A stretch of 64,000 nt of DNA from Stictocephala bisonia (GCA_035578905.1 JAQJVL010000105.1:372001-436000), one strand, 5' to 3'; numbered from the stretch's first letter, positions 47,943 to 61,004 are shown. Notes: generated from the sequence alone by a model not told the origin. Numbers and translations: made by a program.

Positions 47943-50900
47943 CTGTACAAAAATATTCAGAATCAATGTAAAGAATCATCCAAACAGGCTTAATGCTTAA
48001 GTGGCATATAATAATAAAAAGCTGTTGTACAACATGGTATATCTAGTCTGTTTTCTCTTCTGTGTAATAATACTTGAGTGTTGAGTTTGTAAAATTTCTT
48101 GTAAATTAGTTGGATAGATTTTGGGTTTTTTCTCGTGGATAGTTTAAATTACAGGAAGTATTTTCTTTTGGGTACTAGGCCTGTAACTATTTGGAGTTAT
48201 GTTTTCTTGGGTAGTTTCGACATTAAAATGTTATGGCTTATATCAAGATTATGTATGTATGGAGGTGTGTAAGTTATGTAACTGAGTGAATATTTCTGAG
48301 AATTCACTTCTTTTAACATAAACATATATATTTATGTTAAAAGTTTAGCAAAACATATAAGTCGCTTAGATTTTTCCAGTTGGAGTGGGTTTCAGGATGC
48401 TAACTGTTAATATTTATTGTCGTATTATTCTATTTAGAATGAAATATTTATATAACAAAATATATCACTAACCTGGTAGAATCTCTCCCATCATGAGCCA
48501 AGGAATGGGTCCAAATCCAATAGAGAAGCCAATAATGTAGACGATAAAGCTGACAAGAGGAATCCAACCTAGATGGTCGATGTCAACCTCTGGTCTGTAT
48601 TCACTGAAGTAGAAGTAGATGCCGAGACAAGTGATAGTGACAGCCATCAGGAGACTGGAGACGTAGAGGAGGATTTTGCGGCCCAGACGATCAATCAAAG
48701 CTGAGCTCACAAACACTGTTCCCAGGTTCACCAGGCCAATGAGGATGGTGCACAGGTTCTTGTCTATTGAACTCTTACTTGCCTGTAAACAAAAACACAA
48801 TAAAACCCTGGTTTTTCGGTATTCTGTTTCATACTTTATGAATTTGTTATGAAATATTTTCATTTGTATTTTAGTATGTAAATGAAATTGGTATTAGAAA
48901 TAAGACGTCAAAATAAATTGTTTGAGTGTTTTAAATGCGGCATATATTTGAACTAGGTAACAGAATTTTACAGTGTCTGTTGTTATGATTAGTGAATTAA
49001 ACATTCATCTCCGCAAATGTTTGTTAAATTTCAACATACTGTCATGGTTTTATAATTTAACTATTGACTGTGTGAAATAATTTATATACTGTATTGTCAA
49101 GTTAAATAACTAGAATTATATCACTAAAAGAAGTACTTTTATTGAATCATACCTCAAATATATCCACTGTGTAGAACATGACTGCATTGATTCCACTCAT
49201 CTGTTGGAAGAGCATGAGCCCCATAGAGATTAGAAGAGGCTTGATGTAGCGGCGAGAGAAGAGCTCTCCAATCCCAGCAGAAGTGTCTTCCAGTTGTTGT
49301 TCCTGATGGTTCTTCTCAATCTCACTGTACTCCTGACTCACGTCTGTTTCCCTTCCACGAAGCCACTGGAGAGCTTTGCGAGCACTCTTCTTCTTGTCCT
49401 TGCTGATGTACCATCGAGGTGTCTCGGGGATCAGAAACATGCAGATGATGAAGGGGATAGGGATCAAGGCACCCACCATAGCAAGCTGAGACCAGTCCAG
49501 GTACTTGCCGGAGATGAAACATACAAGGATACCTGGAATTGAAGAAATGTTTTATTGTAACTAATAAAAACAATCAAGTTAAATTAAATTCCGCAGTTCC
49601 AATCTGAGTGAGCTTATTTATAACTTTAAAATTTTTTAAGATTATTGCAAATAGCATCATACTTAATACTGTAAGGGACAAGGCTGATACCAATCAAGCA
49701 ACTTTTTATATGTTAAAATTAAGGCTCCTTATATCATTAAGAAAACACTTGAAGTCACAACTTTATCTGTTATATTTTCAGGTTAATCCTTCAAAAGTGA
49801 TTTAGAAAAGCTTTTATCCTTTTTGGTTGTTCATAATTGGGTGTAGAAAGAAATTGTTTACATACATTGAAGATGCTTTTGTGTGGTTATTTGTTTGATT
49901 TGGTTGAAATTCATTTATAACAACAGAATATCACTGTGACAGTGAACAACCCCTGCATTTTATACGCTGTAGGGATGCTATTTTGCTGGATAAAGTTGTT
50001 TAAAGTCATAGTTGTATTTACAGGACTACAAAACAAATCTTAACATTCAGTGGTGATTTGAAGACATAAAAATCCCAACCCTGTAAGAGACATGATTATC
50101 CTATTTATTTTCTGTTTTATACACAGATTTCCAATTCATTTCTTGTGGCAACAATTCAGTAGTTGAACTGTGATAGTTGCAGACAGATTCATCAAGTGTG
50201 ATACAAGCATAATCATGAAATATTAATATGTTAATTAATTCTTTAAAATTAAATTAATATACTACAAACGCTATTTAAGCATTATACTCAAAGGAGAAGT
50301 GAATTAGTACCTAAGTTTCCAACAGAAGTGGGCAGGAGTCCGAGGACTCCTCGCACCTCGGACTGGATGGTCTCTCCTAGGTAGACGGGCAGGGCAAGTG
50401 TGATGATGCCAGTGCAGAAGCCAGCTATACACCTGGCCACGAAGATCATGTATACATTCATGGCCAGCACAATCAGCAGAAAAGCTAGAAAAGTAATGAA
50501 TAATTTTTTAGTATAACATGAAATATATATATATTTCTAAGTATTCATTTTTTTCAAATCAATCAATTCTCTGAGCATTTCTCGGTTATGTTCTTCAAGC
50601 ACGAATATGAGTTTTTAATAAATAATGTGAATAAGGCAAATTGGTAATACAGTATTTTAACAATTTTGCATTTAACAAGAATAGTGTGAAAACAATGTTT
50701 TCTTTATTGCAGTAATAATTATCTTGATATGCTAATCCATTGTATTTTGACCCCATAATTATAGTAATTTAATATTTGTTCATAAAATGGAATTGTATAA
50801 CAGATGAAATTGATGATTTTATTTTTATATGTTATACAACATTTCTTCCTTAATGATACTAAACATATTCAGCTGTACATTAGTTGTGAATTATTGTAGA

Positions 50901-53900
50901 CTAATTTTTCAGCAATTTTGTATTGGAATGTTCAGATTTAATTTGTTGTCTTATCTTGTTATGTTAGTTAATTCTTTTCAATCGTAGTTTAATTATATTG
51001 ATTTATTAAATATTCAAATGCCACATGTGAATACATTAATGACAGTCAAGTGATTGTAATAAAACACTACATGGATATAAATAGGTCATTATTTATTGTT
51101 AAGATTTTTTAATTTTTAATTTCAATGATGGTTTATTTGAAGTTTCTATTTTATTTAGTGGATACTCCAGTTTAATGAAATAATATTGTTTTGTTCTCGT
51201 TACAATACTGTGTAATATACTCACAAATGAGGAAGGGGATGCCCGTAAGCAGGATGGTGGTGCGTCTGCCCAACATGTCGATGGCGGGTCCACCCAGCAT
51301 GCCGCCGAAGATGGCGAACAGCGGCAGCAGACTTCCTATCCAAGAGGCCTGCAACAGTTGCGCAAGTAATTAATGCACGAAGCCGTATCAAGAACGCCTG
51401 CCGCAATCTGGGCCTTCGTGATCTCGACACTTGATGTCTCAGCGTATCTTTCCATCATCTTAACACGTCGTTATTGTTTAGTCCATGTTATTATTTCAGT
51501 ATTGTTGTCATTTTGTTTTTGCTGCGGTAATCAGTTTAATCTCTTTAATATTTTTTTTATAATAATGTACTATTTTAAAACTAGAACAATTGCACAGTAA
51601 GTGATTTCAATCCTAAGAAATTTTTAGAACTAGACTAAATTAAAGTGGTATTTTTCATATTATTTAGTATTGGTAATAAAATACAAATTAAATAACAACG
51701 AACGACTTTCGACAACGTGCTGAGGAACAGTTATATTTATTTTGTATTCAAACATCGTGTATAACAACTTTAATTTTAAATTAGATAGCATTTCAACTAT
51801 TGCTTTAACATTTTGAATAAGGACAATTAACCGAGGCAATGCCAAATAATAGTTAGAATAATATATATTAAACATATTGTCAAAGACGCCTTTCAGGCTA
51901 ATTCATTGGTGGTAACACTAACAGCCGTAGTCGCGCCTCCATCCCGAATTGTTTTTGTCGCTCTGGCCGTCAATTGAATTGATCGGTATCAAAGGTCTTG
52001 TTTCTGATTGGTCAATTAGAAGGCTCGATCCCGTCAATTGATCTGTGAAATGTCATCCACCAAGTACATTTTGACGTCCGTTACCGTTTGTAAGATATAA
52101 ACACCCCCCTCTATCCGCCGTTCCACATAGAGGGGGCTACTCGTGAACGATGTTCATTGTTATTGGAACGTTTATATGGCATATCCTTTTTGAAGCTTGT
52201 TGAAAAAAAAACTGACTTTCGAACATTAAATTTATGATCCACACAATCGCTCTTAATGATTCATAAATTACGCTACTGTTAAGTCAATAAATTTATTTTT
52301 CTTGGAATTTCTTTCATTCCGAAAAATAAGTAAATACTATGTTTTTTTTAATATTCAGAACGATATTACCAAAAATATAAATGTATTGAATGGTCTAAAA
52401 AATTAAGACATTGTATAACTTAATCTTATAACTTAGGCTTAAGCGGCCGGTGTCATAACTAGAATCTACAGTTTCCGGTGACAACCGCGTCAAGGTACTA
52501 TCTACAGTACAATATTTACAAATTGTAAATATTGTAGATAGTACCTTGACGTGGTTGTCACCGGAAACTGTAGATTCTAGTTATTGTATAACTTAATTTG
52601 ATTTATGTAATTATTAAATCATGACTTAATCTCGAAAATGTCATGTTTAAATACAAATGTGACTAAAGTAAAAAGTTAAAATTTGTAAAATATCAAACTA
52701 TGTAAGATATAGAAAGTATAGTCGTTGAGGATACTTACGTCATGAGGGGTGACTGCGAGGTGATGGTCCAGTTTCATTGAGGGGATGGCGGGCGAGGAGT
52801 AGGAGCTGACGAAGCCCACGATCATGGAACCCAGAGAGACAGAGATGGCGGCCAACACCTGTAAAATGAGATGAAATATTACGTGGATAGTTACAACATA
52901 GAATAGTTGAATGAAACACGATTAGCCCAGCTTCATAATGTAAAGGCTTTCAGTTCGATCCCAATCGGAGCCAACTGCTGTTTATTTGTCATTAATTATT
53001 GGTACTAAGGAATAGTCGGCCTTAGTTTGTAACGATTACTGCTTTCGCTCTTATACACTCACCACACTTATTCGAATTCCATATTCGTCCATATCTTGAA
53101 GATCGGCGTCTTAAGAATAAATAAATATTTTGCTTTGGCACAAGTAACGGTAGATTAATTTGCAAATTACGGATTTGAGCTTCGATTTATGTGCTTTTTT
53201 ACAGCTGAGAATATTTCACAATTGTATTTTAAACGGGAGATGGAATGTGTCTTAATTCTTCCCTTCGATAGTTATAATAATCTATCATGTCCTGGGATAA
53301 AAACAAACCATACAAACTCTAAGAAATGTTTGATTTGTTCAACTTGCTGGCCTCAGTTTATTGGCAAACTTGATGAGGTTGTGTTTTGTCATGCTGAAGT
53401 ATGTTGCGGCCGAGGTCGCAGTGGCGTGCGAGGAATAACACATCCCCTGGCCCCCAACGTAGTGTTATCTGTAATTACCCGATTGATAGAGTATTTTGAC
53501 AGTGGACAGTGTTGTGTTGTTCACTTCGACCGCGATAACATCTAAATAGCTCATCACAAGCCATCACCTAATTGTCATTGCTAATTTGTCTCATACGATC
53601 AATTTACAACTGTTAACGCAAAACTTAACAACTTTATAAGCAGTAGCTGTTTGCTACCGAATTCTGATATTTTGAATGTTAGCTTACTGTTAAATATTTG
53701 CGAATTACAGTAATTCACTTCTTATGAAAATGATGTGTTTGTGGTTTCGAAATGCTGTACAATCCACATAATGGTATTGCATGTAGTTAATCATATCAAA
53801 ACACATCCCACTGTAAGTGACGAAGGGAAAACAAAATCGATTTTAGTCTAAGGCGCCGAGCCAGACTAGAGAGCGCCATTCTGACTGGTGACCTTCTACA

Positions 53901-56900
53901 CGTAATTCGGAAAACGGATTGTTTTCATTTAATATACAGTTATTATAACATATGATATGGCATCGCTATTTCGGAGACACTTATGATATCCCTGTTGAGA
54001 CAAATTATAGTTTTAAATATATATGTTCAGAAGTGTTTTATACTAATACGAGATTTGACATGTAATAGGCTACAATTTGTAAAATTGTCTCCTACATTAA
54101 AATATTTTGATTCATCGATCGTATATAAGATTGTGCTTTGTTTTTTAACAGTTTTTAACATATTTATATTAAATACAATTTAATTTTACTGTAGCAAATG
54201 AAAGTTTTGAAAAAATAATACGATGATTAAAGCCAATTGTTATTTAAGTATATTGTTTACTTATTAATTACATGTTAGACAGAATTGTATTTCTCGTACT
54301 TTTCATCAGTTGGCATTTGTATAGATAAATAAGTAAATATTGTTTTATTGTTACATTTTTGTGATTTTATTTTGCTTTATTTAACCAAGAAAATTATAAA
54401 AATATTCGTTATTTACTTGAAAACTACAGCTTTGCAGAACTACACGATTAGAAAGACAATATGTATGTAAACAATTTTATGACAGAACAAGTGTAGGTAT
54501 AGTAACATTTAATATAGTATATATTAACTTTTATTATTTTATAAATGTTAATTATTAATTATTTTACTATTATTTTCTTCTATTAACATATTTTCTCATA
54601 AACAACACTGTCATACAACATTTTAACTAATTAAAATAATGAAGAAAATGTACAAATTTGATTAATTTTTTTATTTTGTAAAAATAATCAAAAAGGTTAT
54701 AATTTAAATTAAATCGTTTGGTGAAATGACCTAGCACAATAAACTGTTCAAAATGCCTGACTGTACCTGGGAGAAGGTGAAGTGGACCTTGGCCGAGGTA
54801 ATCACCTGGACCTGGATATCTTGATGGGTGTCAGCTCGCATGAGGACCTTCATGGTGTGTCCGCGGATGTCACTGCTATAGTGGAGTGTATAGTGGAGCT
54901 ACCCGTCCGCTCCGCATATATTCCCTGCCCCCCACCACACGACACTCACTTGAGTGTCGGTTGACGTTACAGATTGGGACCACCCCTCTAGATCGATCTT
55001 AGATTGTCGTTTACTTGTTCGATCATAGACGTAAGCATTTAAATTATTATTTGTCTTCGGTATTTTGACATATCTTGTATGTGTTCAGAGCACTACAACG
55101 AGATATGTCAAGGGATTTTCAAGCATGCCTATATGTAATCAGAATAATGCGCATTCTAAACACCATATTAATGCGTGGATTATTTTTTGTCATCTTTTAT
55201 AACGGAAAAATTTCAGTTACGTTGTAATTGCCAATACATTAGTTAAAACTTTTTAAATTAGACAAAAAATGTGATTAATTTGTTATTTTACATACGTGAC
55301 TGTCCTTATTGGCAAACAAATAACTATTCTCTTAACACTTTTTTAAGATTAAAATATAATCTTGTATCTGAGGATGGTTTTCAATATTCTCCATGAATAA
55401 TGATTTTTAACTTTTTAAATGCAGAAAGAAAATGGTGGGTCGATAATTATTTCTCATATTGAGACCACACAACGTACTGACTTAGAATAGTTTCGTTTTA
55501 TTTCCGTTTGTTTCGCCACAGTGGTGTTCTCGGTACTGTCTTTGGCGAGGGCAAGGCGAGTTGCCCACAGCACCCTTGTGGTCCAACTCTGTTACATCAC
55601 CATCTCTGATCTAATCTGAGATTAATGAAACAGATCCGTTCAATAACAACTCTGTCCATGTTCAGATCAACTATAGTAAACTCATTTATGTTTTACGAAT
55701 TGAAAATTGGAAGTTCGTTATTTATGTAGTTGAAAAAATAGTTTGACGTAAGTTCAGTACAGTGGCTTTTTGACAGTTTTAGGCTACTTTCATGTTTTTC
55801 TTTAACTAAGTGTAAGTTTTCCTTCACCGATACTGAATTGGTTTAGAAAATTAAGGTGCAATTTGGGTGTTTACTATAGTTTAACATATTTTTTAGTTAT
55901 TTATAAATCGTTTTTTCTAGGCATTACACACGATGTATAGGCCTGCACCGCGTGCTCCCCTCGCTACTGATTGAATTAGGCCGAAGTAATAATTCATCTG
56001 AGTTATGTTCTAACCACTCCTAACATTAATTCGATTCGCGATGTGTGCTGACATTTACAACAACCTGCATTAAGAAAAATGCAGCATAGAATGGCATGCG
56101 GTAGTTACTGGGAATGCACTCAGATTTACCGTTACAGATCGTCGGGTCTTGAAGGATGTTAGTTTAGTTTTTACAAGGTAGCGTTTCAAACTCTATACAT
56201 TCTTATTGTAATTTGTTATGCCATTTTTTTAACTTTTAAACTGAAATTTAAAATATTTGCTATTGACTTTATTTTAAATGTAACTGCTGTTTTAGCCTGA
56301 TTTAAAATTTAAATATGAATTTGGTAACAAGTTTATGTGTAAACTAAACTTATAGTATGTTTCACCCCGTTAAGTAGTAGTGGTATTGACTTGCCTGGAC
56401 GCCGAAGGGGCCAAGGGGCTCGAAGGCTCGGCCGATGGTGAGCTTCATCGTGGTCTGGCACACTACAAGATGACCACTGACGCCATGTTACAGCTATATA
56501 CTCGGCTCAAAGAGTCCGTTATCTCTAAATAGCCATCATAATATCATGACCTACCCGGAGTTATCAATAATATACGTGCCAAATGTACACTGATGCCTTG
56601 TTACTGAGCGATCTTCTCAACAGTTTAGACTACTCCACGAGACCTCAGGTGTGCCGGGGCAACTGCGGAGAAAACAGAAGACCCAGTCCCAAATGTACAG
56701 ATACCCGATACCCAAATTATAAATCTACCTTGTGTTTCATGTTAATCTATTTTGTTCTACCCGTTAATGTTTGTACAACAAGGCTGGAAAAGTTTTCACA
56801 CAAAAGCATCACAACACAATTAATTATTCAATTACTTTAAAATAATTTTGTAATAATAAAATAAGACAAATTAATAGACTATGAATCGGATAAAAAATAT

Positions 56901-59900
56901 GAGAACTCTGAGGCAATATTATACATTACATAAAATATGAGAACTCTGAGGCAATATTATACATTACATAAAATATGAGAACTCTGAGGCAATATTATAT
57001 ATTACATAAAATTATTATAAACTATAGTTAGTGTTTGTTACTATCAAATATTAAGTCTACTAATTATTGAGATACAACTTCCCCAAATATGTTTTTAAGG
57101 GACAGGGAAAGTAGAAAATTTTGAAATTCGGATATCCTAATTTGAATTAGGTTACTATTTGAATTATGTTTATGGTAGACTGGTGTGTAGTTTTAACAAT
57201 AGTGAAAATGATAACGTTTTACTGTCGCAATTTAAAATTGTTAACGGTGACGGTTATCGACTTCTTCAATTCGTCTCCCTATGACTAAAAGCTATTCATC
57301 ATTAGTTGTGCTTTGACAGACGTTGTAATTTGCCTGAATGTGAAGAACGTCTCATATCCATAGTATCTCCTTTTAATTGAGAGACAGTTTTCTAAAAAGT
57401 TCCAATTTTAACGCGTTTACCACATCAATAATAATTCATTTCAGTCTTTTATTAAAACCACACTTTAGCTAAGCAAAATTTCCACGTTTTTCGTTACGTA
57501 CGTTAATCTGTTGATCATGAAGTTCTTGATCTATTACAGCAAAGGAAGAACTCCGCTTATGAAACAGCAAGCTAGTTTTGTCTTGTCGGTGGTAGCAAAA
57601 TGTATAATTAACCCACAATACTCTTGTGAGATCTGAGACCTGTCACTTGAATGGCAGTCGGTTGGATGGTAGGCGTTTATGAGTGTTCGAAATATTTCTA
57701 TAGTTTACTGGGTCCTCCACTGGCGTCCTCTACACCAATAAAACTTCTCCATATCGACAGCAATGAATGTTATATTAAACATATAACAATGTATATATTT
57801 AAATATTAACTAACTACCTTACAAGCTCCATCCTTTCTTTTTCATAGAACTTTCATTCACCACATTCAGTCTTTTGAGGCCCTCCTACTCACCGTATACA
57901 TGTAAAGCCAACTCCTCCCTCTCACCTCCTGAGGAAGCTCGCCCGTTCTACCAAGATAAAGTTGGAGCTCCCATCGTCAAACCTCTTGCTTTCCGTATAA
58001 AACTTAATGTTCTATTTAAATTTGTTTCATTAAAAGTATTTGTTATTTTCTGGCCAACTGTGGCTGAAGGAATGTGCTGTAACTAACCTGTGGGATGTAG
58101 TTCCTGGATGTGCGTTCGGTGACAGTGACGGGTGCCGGAGGCTGTTGGGCCTCGGTCTTCTCGTCAACGGTCATCTTGTCCTTGCCGGAGGTGACACTGG
58201 GCAGCCGGGATTGGGCCAGCAGGAGGTTGAGCTCGCGCTGATCTCCTGGGCCGGGCTTGTAAGCTCGCGGCTGGGGCCGGGCCCGGGTTCGTTTCTGGCG
58301 GATGAGGGCGGTGGTGCTGCCCCCGCTGGTAGCTACTGATGCTGCGGATGATGTGGCAGAGCTGATAGCGCTGGGGGCGGCTCGGTGGTGGCTGCTGCAG
58401 ATCACGGCACCGCCTCTTTCCAGGATCCGCCGCTCGTCCTCCGACAGATCCTCCTCGTACCCGCTCTGCAACAGGCACAATTTATTGTTTTGTAAGATGT
58501 ATATGAAAATGCAGTTAAGGACATATACACATGTCACACTTATATTAATAACTATTTATTATTGATAACTGATAGTATGATAATCGATAATATGATATCT
58601 GTTGAAAAATAAAATTACAAGTTATTATTAGTGTCTGAAGGGAAGAAAATAACTCAAACTTACGTTGAAACTAAAAACTAAAACTACTATTATGTATCTA
58701 GTAAAACGTTCATTAAATACAAAATTATGACATAAATTAAGTGGAAACTGAAATAAATAACATTTCGTAGTACACAGCAAATGGAGAGTAACCTAACCTT
58801 TGGACGCACGCGAAAACTAAGTCAGATTTAGATTAAAGTTACGTTATCTATGTTTCAAGATTGTCAACCTGTGTCTATTTAAAAAATCGGTGGATTTTTT
58901 TATTTTTAAACTGTATATTTTGAATTTATTTTTTATTAAAATGCAAAACTATAAATGCCATACGTTGCCCTCTCTGAATGCCGTGACTACACAGCTAAGT
59001 GCTCATTAGGAGGCTGGATATTAAAATGTACACCAGTTACTTATAATTTCAGAGTACATCTAAAGCAAAATAATTGCCTTTAGAAATTAAATTAAAATTA
59101 GAAAATAATGTGATTGTTCATCCGTATCTAACAACTTTTTCACGTTATGTACAATTTACTTACAATTTTTCTTATGTTTTATTCGAAACCATGAACATGA
59201 CAAAAACAGTATTTATTATATACTGTATTATTTTGTTAATTAACTTATCAAATTTTTTATTCAAAATGTAGACCTATAAATACAGTATCTGGTAGAAAAT
59301 TGTATTCACATACCGTGCGAAATTGTGTTTTTCGGTAATCTTTGTGGATGTAATCCTAGATGTGAAGTCATTCGAATACATGAGACTCATAGCAAACGCA
59401 CGACCACAATGCGGCCATTTTGGACACCCTGGGCCGACTATGGTGTGGCGGCACTTTGACAACCCATGGCTTCCTCCCCGCGACCCACGCAATGCCCCGA
59501 CCCTACCCTAGCAGACTCTAATTGTCCAAGTCTTTATTTGGACATGATTGGCATTGGGATGCAAATTGTTGATACCATCTTACGAGTATGCTATTTATAT
59601 TTGTCTCATTCGGAACTCAAATAACACTTACAAATGTTTGTCGGTAAACACAGTTTAAGATATTTTTGTAACTGTAATAGTTACAAAATATATCCTAATT
59701 TGTAATTAATCGGATTACCCTCAGTCAAAATGTGACATTCTACTCAAGTTACTCAGAGAACCTGATATAACTGCTTTTAAAATATCGTCTTCTCTTTATC
59801 AACAGAGTAATTCAGAATTGCTTGTTTACTCGTATTTTCTGATTACTGGACTAAGTGAGAAACTGCTGTTGTGATTTCTGAATTCTTGCCAATGCCAAAC

Positions 59901-60743
59901 GTCTTCGAGCAGAAAGAAATTTGTGTCAACTTGATAATTAATCTTGAGATTGCTATCGACAATTGAACGGCCCTTCCGCGCCGAGACAATAGCGTGGCAG
60001 GCGCGTGAGCGTGGTGGTCTTCGCCTTGCGCCTCCTCGCTGCCTCAGCCTTGTGGACGCGGAAGCCCCGCTAGGGGACTCCTGAGGCTCGGCACGGCGAG
60101 GTCGTCACACCGCATCCATCATCTGTAGTCGTGAGGTGGCGACCGCAGGGACGATACCTGGTGACACTCCAATGAATTGTCCCTGTCCAGTCGTACGAAC
60201 ACCTGCTATGCCCTCTGGTGATGACGTAGGCCTACCGTGTAGAAAAACTTACTTTCGTACAATTTTCGTTGTTTTTTCTGTTGACTGGCAAAGTTTTGAT
60301 GGATTAACACGTAATTGAGATCGGTCGATTTGTTGGCCATCAGGATTTTACTGGAATTTGGATCGTCTTAGCCTATTTAAATATTACATTAAAAAAAAGC
60401 TTTAGAAATTGTGTAATGGATTATGTCTGCTCTCAAGTATGAAAAATTGTTGCATACTATAGGATTTTTGGATTATGAGACTGGTTGTATAGCTTACGTT
60501 TCACTGAATATTAGAATGACTGTTTTATTTTATATTTAAGATGTTATCTATATGAGTTCTAATTATCTATTTTTTTCTGCATGGCATTTAATTTTCAAAT
60601 TTAAATATGATCTATACGAGCTTTAAATATAAATATAATCTGATAGAATACTTCTGGGAGGGATAGAACTTTACACCCCAAGACACTAAAGCAACATCAA
60701 GTAAGGTGTGATGGAAGAATAAAATATATATACTTTTGACTAT

Positions 60744-60797
<54 letters not shown>

Positions 60798-60957
60798 GAG
60801 CTGTGAAATAATATGGGGTATAATTCATTAAAAACATTATATAAAGATAATAAATGAAACATTCTAGTAGATTCATGATTCAAATGAACTACCCTCTGAT
60901 GAGGTAACTTACGTATGCCATGGGATTCGTATGTGATTGTCGACCGGTCCACCACAT
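47656..60957 (-). CDS. Tret1: facilitated trehalose transporter Tret1 (whole gene, multi-exon)
   Basis: An MFS sugar transporter of the insect Tret1 type, moving trehalose across the plasma membrane. Common exons (52739-52858, 51225-51348, 50311-50484, 49153-49532, 48473-48782, 47656-47942) join in frame to 464 codons. They carry the family signatures in order: DMLGRR after TM2, [10 protein letters not shown] and [55 protein letters not shown] and [12 protein letters not shown], ending [11 protein letters not shown]. Three alternative starts precede them: 60913-60957 plus 58088-58465 (long form, about 605 aa), 56395-56448 (about 482 aa) and 54767-54853 (about 493 aa). All end ...Gln in phase 0. 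Coding parts appear intact. The closest kin are the Tret1/Tret1-like paralogues, and I cannot tell which paralogue this is. Confidence 0.93.
48473..48782 (-). CDS. Tret1: Tret1 common exon 5
   Basis: 310 bp, acceptor ttacag and donor ccag^gttag. Encodes TM8-TM10: [16 protein letters not shown], the [10 protein letters not shown] loop motif between TM8 and TM9, and [15 protein letters not shown] of TM10. It enters in phase 0 and leaves in phase 1. Confidence 0.95.
49153..49532 (-). CDS. Tret1: Tret1 common exon 4
   Basis: 380 bp, acceptor attccag, donor gag^gtatga. Encodes TM5-TM6, the [20 protein letters not shown] motif, the central cytoplasmic loop ([20 protein letters not shown]) and TM7 with the [13 protein letters not shown] sugar-binding signature. 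Confidence 0.95.
50311..50484 (-). CDS. Tret1: Tret1 common exon 3
   Basis: 174 bp, acceptor ttctag, donor ttag^gtacta. Encodes TM3 and TM4: [37 protein letters not shown], then [17 protein letters not shown]. Phase 1 on both sides. Confidence 0.95.
51225..51348 (-). CDS. Tret1: Tret1 common exon 2
   Basis: 124 bp, acceptor gttgcag, donor attt^gtgagt. Encodes [20 protein letters not shown] (TM2) and [14 protein letters not shown] with the conserved GRR loop. Ends in phase 1. Confidence 0.95.
52105..52136. repeat. short GC-rich hairpin
   Basis: Perfect 10-bp stem ccccctctat / atagaggggg around a 12-nt loop, in a Tret1 intron, just after a gatataaa phrase. Confidence 0.7.
52455..52584. repeat. 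130-bp near-perfect hairpin in a Tret1 intron
   Basis: Two arms of about 60 bp (starting ataactagaatctacagttt) are inverted copies with one substitution (ccgcg versus ccacg) and a 5-nt insertion in the left arm near 52505. The central sequence tttacaaattgtaaa leaves almost no loop. A 15-bp direct repeat attgtataacttaat flanks the region (52410-52424 and 52583-52597). Confidence 0.95.
52739..52858 (-). CDS. Tret1: Tret1 common exon 1 (TM1), splice hub
   Basis: 120 bp = 40 codons, acceptor ttttacag, donor gac^gtaagt. Encodes [22 protein letters not shown]1 of the carrier, then SSPAIPSM. It begins in phase 0. All three alternative upstream exons end on a complete CAG codon, so each yields ...Q-VLAAIS. 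Confidence 0.95.
52870..54760. other. Tret1 intron sequence
   Basis: AT-rich. A 118-codon plus-strand ORF (53189-53545) has no recognisable domain and is probably chance. No repeat boundaries are supported. Confidence 0.35.
54767..54853 (-). CDS. Tret1: Tret1 alternative first exon (canonical short N-terminus)
   Basis: 29 codons from ATG (54851-54853), [11 protein letters not shown]..., to FTFSQ, then donor cag^gtacag. The MK-[VI]-LMRADTH start is the recognised N-terminus of short Tret1 isoforms. Splices in frame to 52858. A TATA-like element lies about 65 bp upstream. Confidence 0.88.
54912..54924 (-). promoter_or_regulatory. TATA-like box for the 54853 start
   Basis: Minus strand ggaatatatgcgg, about 65 bp upstream of the ATG at 54853, inside GC-richer sequence. 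The spacing allows a short 5' UTR. Confidence 0.45.
56395..56448 (-). CDS. Tret1: Tret1 alternative first exon (18-codon N-terminus, GC donor)
   Basis: ATG at 56446-56448 opens [18 protein letters not shown], 18 codons, followed by cag^gcaagt. This is the consensus of the rare GC-AG intron class; no GT lies at the position. Phase 0 fits the common exon at 52858. A TATA-like box (tatata near 56497) lies about 49 bp upstream of the ATG. Without splicing the frame would run ten more codons to a stop. The MK-start and final Gln parallel the exon at 54767. Confidence 0.65.
56491..56503 (-). promoter_or_regulatory. TATA-like box for the 56448 start
   Basis: Minus strand gagtatatagctg, about 49 bp upstream of the ATG at 56448. 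Confidence 0.5.
56895..57008. repeat. 38-bp tandem repeat, three copies
   Basis: Three exact-length units starting aaatatgagaactctgaggc. The third differs by tatatta for tacatta. Confidence 0.95.
58088..58465 (-). CDS. Tret1: Tret1 long-isoform exon 2 (cytoplasmic N-terminal extension)
   Basis: 378 bp = 126 codons, acceptor ttgcag, donor acag^gttagt. Begins [19 protein letters not shown], continues through Ala/Ser-rich and Arg/Pro-rich low-complexity sequence ([18 protein letters not shown]), and ends [12 protein letters not shown]. It is hydrophilic and would extend the cytosolic N-terminus before TM1. GC-rich compared with the flanks. Phase 0 at both ends. Confidence 0.85.
58580..60900. 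other. first intron of the long Tret1 form
   Basis: Mostly AT-rich. A GC-rich block at 59980-60115 (gcgccgagac, gtggcaggcgcgtgagcgtg) and a moderately GC-rich block at 59395-59510 may be regulatory or relics. Neither is assigned. Confidence 0.3.
60750..60795. repeat. (TA)n microsatellite
   Basis: A continuous TA run of about 45 bp. Confidence 0.95.
60913..60957 (-). CDS. Tret1: Tret1 long-isoform first coding exon
   Basis: Fifteen codons from ATG at 60955-60957 ([15 protein letters not shown]) with a second in-frame ATG at 60919-60921 (MAY), ending at tac^gtaagt in phase 0. This joins to SGYEEDL at 58465. An in-frame TAG lies upstream of the first ATG. The second ATG is also a plausible start. 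Confidence 0.65.
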
Positions 60958-61004
60958 ATCGTGACACTTAACGGAATTAGACTACACACATCTCGGTGAT
61001 CTCC

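Noticed and set aside
53189..53545. 118-codon plus-strand ORF in a Tret1 intron
   Set aside because: No domain is recognised and the composition is like surrounding DNA; probably chance.
58164..58478. 104-codon minus-strand ORF and plus-strand ORFs in 58040-58565
   Set aside because: They are other-frame shadows of the GC-rich Tret1 N-terminal exon.
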